This document shows, one piece after another, positions 1 through 5,044 of a DNA stretch of 5,044 bases. Origin of the DNA: Streptosporangiaceae bacterium (GTDB lineage Bacteria > Actinomycetota > Actinomycetes > Streptosporangiales > Streptosporangiaceae); the NCBI GenBank assembly GCA_030040475.1, contig JASHTQ010000494.1:1-5044 (forward strand), given 5' to 3'. The notes beneath the pieces are model-generated. The model saw nothing but the letters and a program-made list of their open reading frames with translations, was not told the DNA's origin and did no database searches. A program made the position numbers and the translations under genes. Each line of letters begins with the position of its first letter. Within the stretch, counting starts at the first letter, position 1.

Positions 1-441
1 CGGATCGCTGTACCGGTCGTAACTGAGCCGGCCGAGGGTCACCGCCACATCGGGCCACGACGGATCGTCGGGTGAGAGCCGGTAGAGCAGGGCGGCCGTC
101 ACCTCGATCGCCTCGTCACGGTCGGCGCGGGCGGCGGCGACCGCGGCCGGATCCGTCCCGTCCAGGTGCTCGGCCGCCAGCGCGAACCGGTAGTCGAGCA
201 GGGCGCAGAGCAGTGCTCGCGCCCCGGCGATCAGCTTCTGGTAACCGGACTCGCCGCGGGTCTGCTCCGGCCCGGTGAGCCAGCCGAGCGGCTCGGTCGG
301 CCTGGGGAAGACCGGACCGGCCTGCATCGGAGCGCGCAGCAACACGGAGAGGACCGCTCGCGCGTGCTCGATCGCGGTGTCCAGGTCCGCGCCGCCCGGG
401 ACGGAGCGGACGGGGCCGGCGGACATGTCGTCCATGTTCAT
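1..441 (-). CDS. N-terminal part of a TPR-like protein (partial, runs off left edge)
   Basis: The minus strand is open from 441 to the window edge (147 codons, GC-rich third positions). Residues 65-95 and 105-120 look helical. Residues 110-144 (AIEVTAALLYRL, then SPDDP, then VTLGRLSYDRY) resemble the repeats of actinobacterial TPR/CHAT-type proteins, in which an AI...L helix, a PDDP-like turn and an LG.L..RY helix recur. The body of the protein, and so its function, lies outside the window. I chose the ATG at 441 because a run of seven G on the coding strand (450-456) sits 8 bases upstream. Other in-frame ATGs are at 435, 426 and 468, with a stop at 490-492. The 468 start would place an inverted-repeat arm directly against the start codon and has only a distant GGAG. 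There is no signal peptide or membrane segment in the visible part. The TPR call is a family resemblance seen by eye. Confidence 0.7.
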   Translation of the reverse strand, partial: MNMDDMSAGPVRSVPGGADLDTAIEHARAVLSVLLRAPMQAGPVFPRPTEPLGWLTGPEQTRGESGYQKLIAGARALLCALLDYRFALAAEHLDGTDPAAVAAARADRDEAIEVTAALLYRLSPDDPSWPDVAVTLGRLSYDRYSDP

Positions 442-469
442 GTGAGTAACCCCCCCAACCTGGGCCATG

Positions 470-516
470 CCAGGTGGCGGCCAGCTCCGTCAGGGCATTG
501 CACGGCCGCCACCTGG
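470..516. repeat. Perfect 13-bp inverted repeat upstream of the TPR-like gene
   Basis: CCAGGTGGCGGCC at 470-482 is matched exactly by its reverse complement GGCCGCCACCTGG at 504-516, with a 21-base spacer. Arm starts are 34 bp apart, close to three helical turns. A further ACCTGG at 458-463 gives three copies of this core within 60 bp. It lies 28-75 bases upstream of the chosen start of the minus-strand gene, so it could be an operator bound by two dimers or a hairpin in its leader RNA. Neither role is shown by the sequence alone. Confidence 0.6.
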
Positions 517-1099
517 GTCCTAAGTGCCGCGGGCAACGCGACCGCGGCGCGCTAGCGGGCAGCCGGCGATCATAGGCCGAAATGGCGGCGGACCCGCACG
601 GCCGGCATCGGCGATGCGGGCGACCAAGGCCGGGCACCGGGGCGCCCTCGCCAGCCATGCGTCGCTTCGGTAATAGCCATATCCGGCGGATGAAATCACG
701 CGCCCCCCAACAGCTATTGACTATGATCGGCTAATGTGCGGCAGCTACCCGCTCTGCGAATTCACCTTGCATTGGCTCGAGTAGCGCCGCCGGTCAAGGC
801 CGGTAGGTGAGCCAGGCGCCCGCTCCAAGCCCATCGAGCGCGCGCGTCGCGGCGCCGTGCTCTAAGCCCTGTGCATCCCTCACAACCTCCCGGGCCAGGA
901 CCAAGCTCGGCACGGCGTCCCGCCGTGGCCCTTGCCGCCCGGCCTCTGCGGCTCTCCCCTCATCCACCCCTGATCACCCGCCCGGGCGTGGTTCGCCCTA
1001 ACCCGGCGGGCATCGAGACCGAGTTTAATGTAGCTAGATAAACAATGTCCATCTATACGAGATTTACCTCGATAAAGCCGCTTGCGTTGGTGCGTGCGA
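517..1099. other. Long gene-poor stretch, no supported gene
   Basis: I see no convincing coding region, tRNA or rRNA here. The open frames present are short, Ser/Pro/Arg-rich and lack ribosome sites. Small structures include a palindrome GCATCG-G-CGATGC at 605-617, ATCCG-G-CGGAT at 681-691, and a hairpin GGGCG-tggtt-CGCCC at 984-998. Positions 1021-1080 are about 63% A+T, far above the surroundings, and could hold a promoter, but I could not place a convincing -35/-10 pair on either strand. On the minus strand, a 27-codon frame (880-963) and another short frame ending at 745 could be pieces of a decayed gene or mobile element; I cannot identify one. Confidence 0.5.
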
Positions 1100-1123
1100 G
1101 CCTGGTCATCGGTTATGACAGGC
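1100..1123 (-). terminator. Candidate hairpin terminator for the HEXXH gene
   Basis: GCCT (1100-1103) pairs with AGGC (1120-1123) and GTCAT (1105-1109) pairs with ATGAC (1115-1119), leaving one bulged base and a 5-base loop CGGTT. It lies about 60 bases past the stop of the minus-strand HEXXH gene, where a transcript end is expected. There is no U-run after it, which is common among actinomycete terminators but lowers certainty. Confidence 0.4.
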
Positions 1124-1152
1124 CTGCTACCAGCGAAAACATCGGCACGCCC

Positions 1153-1202
1153 GACGGTCGCGCTAGACGGCAGGACGGTCGCGCTAGACGGCAGGACGGT
1201 CG
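1153..1202. repeat. 21-bp tandem duplication spanning the stop codon of the HEXXH gene
   Basis: Two perfect 21-bp copies (1153-1173 and 1174-1194) are followed by the first 8 bases of a third (1195-1202). Each full copy carries CTAG and so a minus-strand TAG. The gene stops at the TAG in the right-hand copy (1184-1186); the left-hand copy repeats the last codons and the TAG in the same frame, giving a spare in-frame stop at 1163-1165. The unit is seven codons long, consistent with slippage or unequal recombination in a tolerated 3' end. Confidence 0.9.
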
Positions 1203-2308
1203 GCCGAGCGGTCGACGAGCTCGGCCGCGGCCGATCCGAACGCGGCGGCGGGCGGATAGGCCGCACATGCGGTGAGCCAGCGGGCGCGCAACGGCCCGGC
1301 GATCTCGGCCGGCAGGGCGCGCCCCGCCGCGCCGCCGGCGAGGACCTCGAGCGGCCCGAGCACGTACACCTCGGCCAGCGTCGGCAGGTCGGCGAACTCC
1401 GCCGCGGCGGCGGAGCCGCCGGGCAGGCGGGTGGCGCGCTCGACGAGCCCGGCGCCCAGCTGCCACACCGCCTGGCCCTCCCCCGCCAGGATGCACTCCA
1501 CCGCGGCGAGCATCTCCACCGCCATCGCGTAGGACTCGGCGACAAGCAGCCCGGTGCCGAACTCCGCCGGGCTCGGCGCCGTCGCCCCGGAGCGGGCCAG
1601 CACGGCGAGATGGTCGAGGTGTGCTCCCTCGTGAATGCCGCGCCAGATCTGCTGCGCCAGCGGGGTGGCGGTGGAGGGAACGTCGGCGATCGTGGCACCG
1701 AGCCAGGGCAGGCACATCCAGGTACGCCGGGCGAGCCGGCGGCTCACCGGCAGGCATACGGCGGCGTGAGCCCCGCCAGCCGATGGCCGGTAACGGCGAC
1801 CCCAGGCCAGCTGCAGCTCGCTGACCAGGGGGATCGGCTCGGTGCACGGGAGATGGGCGGCGGCCCGCATGAGCAGCGCGCCGAACCAGCCGACGAGGTC
1901 CGCCGCCTGCCAGGCGATCCGCCGCACGTCCCGGATTGCGCCGGTGACCGGGCGTGCCCGCGGATACCACGGCGGCACCGGCCCGGCGAGCCGTCGCAGC
2001 TGCCGGAGCCTGGCCGCGTTGTGCCCGGCCGAGACGACGCCCGCGGCGCGTATCACCTCATCGAGGCCGCTGAAGGCGCCCTCCCGCCACGGCCGGGAGC
2101 CGGCCGCGTCGGGTTCGAGCGCGAGGCAGCCGACCGCCACGTCCGCCCAGCCCCGGACCGTCCACGCGTCGGCCTCCGCCCGGTCGGCCGGGACGCTGGC
2201 CGCGGCCTGCGCCGCGGCGATCGCCCAGGCACGCGCGGCGGGCGCGGCAGGGCCAACATACGTCGGCCCAGGAACGTCAGCTCCTGGGCCGAGCACCTCA
2301 CTACCCAT
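1184..2308 (-). CDS. Unrecognised HEXXH protein, putative gluzincin-type metallopeptidase
   Basis: This 374-residue protein has strongly GC-biased third positions, marking it as the real frame here. Its clearest signal is HEGAHLDH at residues 226-233 (1610-1633), an HEXXH zinc motif with an additional His at 233, followed by AESYAMAVEM with Glu258 and Glu265. Glu258 is 28 residues after His230, a spacing near that of the third zinc ligand in M3 and M32 oligopeptidases; the ES pair recalls the HES motif of M32 carboxypeptidases. The rest is Ala/Arg-rich and predicted helical; no signal peptide or clear membrane segment is seen, so a cytoplasmic location is likely. An alternative is the actinobacterial alpha-ketoglutarate HExxH peptide beta-hydroxylases linked to RiPP clusters, but the PWR/DPRP-type motif I associate with them is absent. 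The start is uncertain: ATG at 2308 is the only upstream ATG in frame (stop at 2357-2359) but has a weak ribosome site; GTG at codon 5 is possible. It is divergent from the TetR-TPR gene, with about 308 bp between. Confidence 0.75.
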   Translation of the reverse strand: MGSEVLGPGADVPGPTYVGPAAPAARAWAIAAAQAAASVPADRAEADAWTVRGWADVAVGCLALEPDAAGSRPWREGAFSGLDEVIRAAGVVSAGHNAARLRQLRRLAGPVPPWYPRARPVTGAIRDVRRIAWQAADLVGWFGALLMRAAAHLPCTEPIPLVSELQLAWGRRYRPSAGGAHAAVCLPVSRRLARRTWMCLPWLGATIADVPSTATPLAQQIWRGIHEGAHLDHLAVLARSGATAPSPAEFGTGLLVAESYAMAVEMLAAVECILAGEGQAVWQLGAGLVERATRLPGGSAAAAEFADLPTLAEVYVLGPLEVLAGGAAGRALPAEIAGPLRARWLTACAAYPPAAAFGSAAAELVDRSADRPAV

Positions 2309-2402
2309 CCGGCATTGACGTGGCTCCGGAACCAGCGCGGGACTACGGCCGGTATCTCATGAGCGGCGGTCCGCCGTACCGGATGCCCATCTCTGAGCTG
2401 GC

Positions 2403-2496
2403 CCTAAAACCTGGCTCAACACAGATCAATCGTATTCCCTTTAGCTATGAAAAATCACTATCCGAGCCGACGGCCGGATTTGGAATTATGATGATC
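2403..2496. promoter_or_regulatory. AT-rich divergent promoter region
   Basis: The 308 bp between the divergent starts include an AT-rich core; about two thirds of 2421-2460 is A+T. On the plus strand TATGAT at 2487-2492 matches five of six bases of a sigma-70 -10 box, but there is no good -35 box 16-18 bases upstream. On the minus strand TTGATC (2425-2430 reversed) lies 17 bases before TAGGGC, a weak pair that could serve the HEXXH gene. The in-frame open stretch upstream of 2617 uses many A/T-ending codons unlike the genes around it, which supports reading it as regulatory DNA. Confidence 0.45.
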
Positions 2497-2510
2497 ATCT
2501 CGGTCGAGAT
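2490..2510. promoter_or_regulatory. Overlapping palindromes, candidate operator of the TetR-TPR regulator
   Basis: GATGATCATC at 2490-2499 is a perfect 10-bp palindrome, and ATCTCG-GT-CGAGAT at 2497-2510 is a perfect 6-2-6 palindrome sharing three bases with it. The first overlaps the possible -10 box at 2487-2492 and the second covers the expected transcription start. TetR-family dimers bind palindromes of about this size, often over their own promoter, so autoregulation and control of the divergent gene are plausible. Binding is inferred. Confidence 0.45.
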
Positions 2511-2576
2511 ATGCCGGGAGAAAGTCACGGCTGGCCCTTGGAGGAGAGCCGGAGCCTGCCCGGCGCGATTGGTCAC

Positions 2577-2612
2577 GGCGGGTTGGGGAAGAGGCGGGTT
2601 GGGGAAGAGGAG
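2577..2612 (+). repeat. Tandemly duplicated Shine-Dalgarno segment
   Basis: The 16-bp unit GGCGGGTTGGGGAAGA occurs twice without a mismatch (2577-2592 and 2593-2608), each copy running into GG, so the purine run GGGGAAGAGG is doubled. The second copy extends into GAGGAG (2607-2612), four bases before the GTG at 2617, and decides that start. The first copy lies just before an in-frame TTG at 2599, a possible minor start. Confidence 0.8.
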
Positions 2613-2616
2613 CGCA

Positions 2617-4821
2617 GTGGCGACGCAGGACGAGCGGCTCGCGGCCATCGCGACGGCAGCCGCCACGGTGCTGCGCCAGACGCCCTACCACGCGGTCCGC
2701 GCCGGGGACGTAGCCGCAGCGGTTCGGCTGGAAGGGGAAACCGGGCGCTCCGCGGTCTGGCTGTACAACGAGGTGCGCAACCGCCGCGTGCTCGTCGCCC
2801 TGGCCGCCGCCGATGCCTGGCGTGACTACGCCGGCCAGGCGCCCTGGGCGCCTGCGGGCCAGCTGACGTCGGTGACCGCGGCGCGGGCGGCCGCGGTGGC
2901 GGCCCTCGGCATGATCGTCGCGTTCCACCGCGCGGAGCAGCCGCTGATTACGCAGGTGGGCTACGGAATAGGCGACATCTCCACCGCCGAGAAGCGGCAC
3001 CTCGCCACCGGCGGCGATCTGGCCGTCCCGGTCTGGCCGGACACCTACCTTGGCCGCGTCGCGACCGGCGCCTGGGGTTGCCGGTGCGACGTCTTCACCG
3101 ACTTCCTGGCCCCCGTTCTGCGCGCGTGCGCGGAATCCGTCACCTACCTGGCGGAGGACAGCGTCACGCAGAGCGCGTCCCGGCTCTCCGACCTCACCTT
3201 CCGGGCCTGCCTGGCCGACCGCGACGGGCCGGTCGACCTGATCGCGCGCGGTCTCGTGGCGCTGTGGTTCGAACGAGAGCTGACCAGGTTCGCGGGCAGC
3301 CTGCCGCATGACCTGGAGAGCGGCGAGACCGCGCTGGCCGTGGTGGCCCGCCGGGGCACCGACGGCCGGGCCGAGGCGAACGCCAGCGCCGTCGTGGTCC
3401 GGCTGCTGCTCGAGGCGGGCACCTTGCACGGGCGCTGCGTCGAACAGGCCCGGCACACGGTTGCGCGCTGGCAGTACCTGGCCGCCGACCCCCCGGCAGG
3501 CCAGCCGATCTCGCACGCCACAACGCACGACCTGCAGCGGCTCAGCGACGCGGCAAGCCATCTCGGCATGGCCGCATCCAGGTACGGGGACAGACGGCGA
3601 GCGGCGGAGGCCTGGCGGCTGTCGCGCCGGGTTGCCGCTGAGGGCCTGGGCAACGACCAGTCCAGGATCGCGCGCGCGGACAATAACCTGGCCGAACTGG
3701 CCGCCGAGCAGGGCCGCGGCCAGCAGGCCAGCCAGGCCATCTCCGAGGTGTTCAGGACCCGAATGGCCCTGCTGGAAAGCCATCCGCAGGACAAGGCGTC
3801 CTGGCGTCGGCTGACGGTGACCGCGCGGACCCGGGCGGACATCGCGCGGATCAACGGGCAGGTGGTCGAGGGTGTCCGGCTGGCCGCCGACCTGCTGGCG
3901 AACCGGCAGACCCGGCTGGGCGACTCCGGCCATGCCGACATCGCGGAGGCCAGGCTCGTCCTCGGGCAGGCCTGGCTTACCGCGGGCCATCCCGTCGTCG
4001 CCCGGCATCACATGGAGGAGGCCGCCGACATCAGGCGCGGCCGGTTCCTTGCCACCTCCTCCCGGGTGCAGGAAGACGTCATCTGGCAGGCGAAGGCGGC
4101 GCTGGTGCTCGAGCAGCCGCGCGCGGCGGTTGAGCTGCTCGCCGGCCAGGCATCGGTCACCGGCTGGTTCTGCGAGCGGGTGTCGTTCCGGCAGGGCTAC
4201 ACGGCCAGGCGCGTGCTGGCGCTGGCCACCGGGGGGATCGGCAGGGTCGACGAGGCCGTGGCGGCCTTGCTCGCCGACCGCGAGCGGCTCGAGGACCTGC
4301 CGCTCGATCCCGGCCTGGATCCGCTGGTCGCGGACTTCGACCGATCCCTCGGCGAACTGGAACTGCTCAGGGACGAGCCCGCCGCCGCGGCGGCCTTGCT
4401 GACCAGCCTGGCGGAAGCCGAAGCCAAGGCGGGCACGCCGCTGCCCGGTCGCGCCTGGACGCTGATCCTGCTCGGGCAGGCCGCGAGCAGGCTGGGAGAC
4501 GGCGACCGGGCCGCCGAGTGCTTCCGCTCGGTCATCGAGCTCGCGAAGGACGGTGCCGCCGGGATCGATCCCTGCCATCCGGTGCTGCTGACGGCGCGGC
4601 ACGACGAGGCGGTGCGCCGCGCCGCCTGCGGGAACGCGAGGGAGGCAGCGGGCCTGCTCGCGCCGCTGCTGGACCGGAACCCGCTGCCGCACGGGCGGCC
4701 CGCCCTGGGCGAGGTCCACCCGCTGCTGGGGCGGGCACGCGCGCTGGCAGGCCGACTCGGCATCACCGTGCCCCGCACGATGCCGGCCGCCGACGAGGCA
4801 TCCCTGGACATCGACGCCTGA
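2617..4821 (+). CDS. TetR-like HTH fused to a TPR helical-repeat domain, putative regulator
   Basis: This is a 734-residue protein from GTG 2617. Residues 7-66 fit a TetR N-terminal domain: helix 1 (RLAAIATAAATVL), then a GDVAAAV helix, then SAVWLYNEVRNRRVLV, which matches the family's LY-HF-SK-LL pattern. The turn between the second and third helices is about seven residues longer than usual (RLEGETGR). Residues 85-230 are helical and may be the TetR dimer/ligand part. From about 305 to 710 run degenerate TPR-like helix pairs, clearest at 306-340 (LGMAASRYGDRRRAAEAW), 351-382 (NNLAELAAEQGRGQQA), 442-475 (LVLGQAWLTAGHPVVA) and 612-643 (LLGQAASRLGDGDRAAECF). TPR solenoids bind proteins or peptides, so this is probably a cytoplasmic DNA-binding regulator that senses a partner or peptide. 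No ATPase, CHAT or enzymatic motif was seen. The frame is open upstream to a GTG at 2320, but that extension has A/T-rich codon use, lacks a domain and overlaps the promoter region, so I reject it. It is divergent from the HEXXH gene and convergent with the right-edge gene. Confidence 0.88.
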   Translation: MATQDERLAAIATAAATVLRQTPYHAVRAGDVAAAVRLEGETGRSAVWLYNEVRNRRVLVALAAADAWRDYAGQAPWAPAGQLTSVTAARAAAVAALGMIVAFHRAEQPLITQVGYGIGDISTAEKRHLATGGDLAVPVWPDTYLGRVATGAWGCRCDVFTDFLAPVLRACAESVTYLAEDSVTQSASRLSDLTFRACLADRDGPVDLIARGLVALWFERELTRFAGSLPHDLESGETALAVVARRGTDGRAEANASAVVVRLLLEAGTLHGRCVEQARHTVARWQYLAADPPAGQPISHATTHDLQRLSDAASHLGMAASRYGDRRRAAEAWRLSRRVAAEGLGNDQSRIARADNNLAELAAEQGRGQQASQAISEVFRTRMALLESHPQDKASWRRLTVTARTRADIARINGQVVEGVRLAADLLANRQTRLGDSGHADIAEARLVLGQAWLTAGHPVVARHHMEEAADIRRGRFLATSSRVQEDVIWQAKAALVLEQPRAAVELLAGQASVTGWFCERVSFRQGYTARRVLALATGGIGRVDEAVAALLADRERLEDLPLDPGLDPLVADFDRSLGELELLRDEPAAAAALLTSLAEAEAKAGTPLPGRAWTLILLGQAASRLGDGDRAAECFRSVIELAKDGAAGIDPCHPVLLTARHDEAVRRAACGNAREAAGLLAPLLDRNPLPHGRPALGEVHPLLGRARALAGRLGITVPRTMPAADEASLDIDA

Positions 4822-4847
4822 TCGCCCGGCCGCCCCGTTACCCGACG

Positions 4848-4881
4848 GCTGGCCGCGGCGCCGGCGCAGCTCTCTTCTTTT
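4848..4881 (+). terminator. Candidate intrinsic terminator of the TetR-TPR gene
   Basis: GCTGGCCG (4848-4855) pairs with CGGC (4862-4865) and CAGC (4867-4870) with one bulged G and a 6-base loop, followed at once by the T-rich run TCTCTTCTTTT (4871-4881). It begins 27 bases after the TGA of the plus-strand gene and lies between convergent genes. Confidence 0.55.
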
Positions 4882-4947
4882 CGCCGAACGACGAGTGGTG
4901 CGCGTGCCGCAGGCGGATCGCCGTCCGGCGTCCAGCTCGGCACGTGC

Positions 4948-5044
4948 TCAGGCCGGCCTTGCGTTGCTGGCCACGGCCTTCGGCTCGGGCGAGGCGACCG
5001 GGACCGCCGCCAGGATCAGCGCGCCGGTCAGGCCGAACGCCGCC
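4948..5044 (-). CDS. C-terminal end of a membrane protein, possibly MFS transporter (partial)
   Basis: On the minus strand the window edge opens into 31 codons ending in TGA at 4948-4950. The peptide starts AAFGLTGALILAAVPVAS, a hydrophobic stretch that fits a final transmembrane helix, then a polar tail (PEPKAVASNARPA). A short cytoplasmic tail after the last helix is typical of major facilitator transporters, but other multi-pass proteins would look the same. TetR-type regulators often sit next to efflux transporters, which makes the neighbour notable, but it is convergent, not divergent, here. The start and most of the gene lie outside the window. Confidence 0.55.
   Translation of the reverse strand, partial: AAFGLTGALILAAVPVASPEPKAVASNARPA

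Noticed and set aside
116..658. 180-codon minus-strand frame at the left end
   Set aside because: It overlaps the 1-441 frame out of phase, is Arg/Pro-rich, and has no ribosome site; the other frame has TPR-like features.
717..737. TTGACT ... TAATGT as a plus-strand promoter
   Set aside because: The spacer is only 9 bases, far too short for a sigma-70 promoter, and no gene follows.
807..1001. 64-codon plus-strand frame as a small gene
   Set aside because: Ser/Pro/Ala-rich with no ribosome site or motif; likely chance.
1201..1227. Hairpin CGGCCGAGC / GCTCGGCCG (9-bp arms, 9-base loop) near the end of the HEXXH gene
   Set aside because: It lies inside the coding sequence with no U-run; GC-rich codons alone could produce it, so I did not call it a terminator.
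1082..2362. 426-codon plus-strand frame opposite the HEXXH gene
   Set aside because: Low-complexity Arg/Gly/Ala-rich translation with no recognisable motif; the opposite strand carries HEXXH and proper third-position bias.
2320..2616. 99-codon N-terminal extension of the TetR-TPR protein
   Set aside because: Codon use is A/T-rich and unlike the rest, no domain is visible, and it would cover the promoter region; GTG 2617 has the Shine-Dalgarno site.
2458..4719. 753-codon open frame on the minus strand opposite the TetR-TPR gene
   Set aside because: Composition is Gly/Arg/Pro-rich and domain-free, as expected from an antisense shadow in GC-rich DNA; the plus frame has clear HTH and TPR-like motifs.

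Overview
The window is very GC-rich with strong G/C bias at third codon positions in the real genes. It uses GTG as well as ATG starts and purine-rich Shine-Dalgarno sites. This fits a high-GC actinomycete (Streptomyces-like or another soil actinomycete); the genus cannot be told from this sequence.

Layout, left to right. (1) Positions 1-441, minus strand: the first 147 codons of a gene that leaves the window; its last visible part resembles the start of the tetratricopeptide array found in actinobacterial TPR/CHAT-type proteins. (2) Positions 442-1183: about 740 bases with no convincing gene. They contain a perfect 13-bp inverted repeat just upstream of gene 1, an AT-rich island near 1021-1080 and a hairpin near 1100-1123 placed to end transcription of the next gene. 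(3) Positions 1184-2308, minus strand: a 374-residue unrecognised protein with an HEGAH zinc-site motif and a downstream Glu in an ES pair, suggesting a gluzincin-type metallopeptidase or a related metalloenzyme. Its stop codon lies inside a 21-bp tandem duplication. (4) Positions 2309-2616: a divergent intergenic region with an AT-rich core, a possible -10 box, two adjacent palindromes and a duplicated Shine-Dalgarno segment. (5) Positions 2617-4821, plus strand: a 734-residue protein with a TetR-like DNA-binding head and a long TPR-type helical-repeat body. (6) A likely terminator at 4848-4881. (7) The last 31 codons of a convergent minus-strand membrane protein, possibly an MFS transporter, running off the right edge.

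The most interesting part is the divergent pair: a TetR-headed TPR regulator next to a putative HEXXH metalloenzyme, with a palindrome between them that could be the regulator's operator. In architecture (HTH plus TPR sensor) the regulator resembles the peptide-sensing RRNPP regulators of Firmicutes, but with a TetR-type head. A peptidase neighbour would suit a system that senses or processes a peptide. That functional link is inference; no precursor peptide gene was found in the window.
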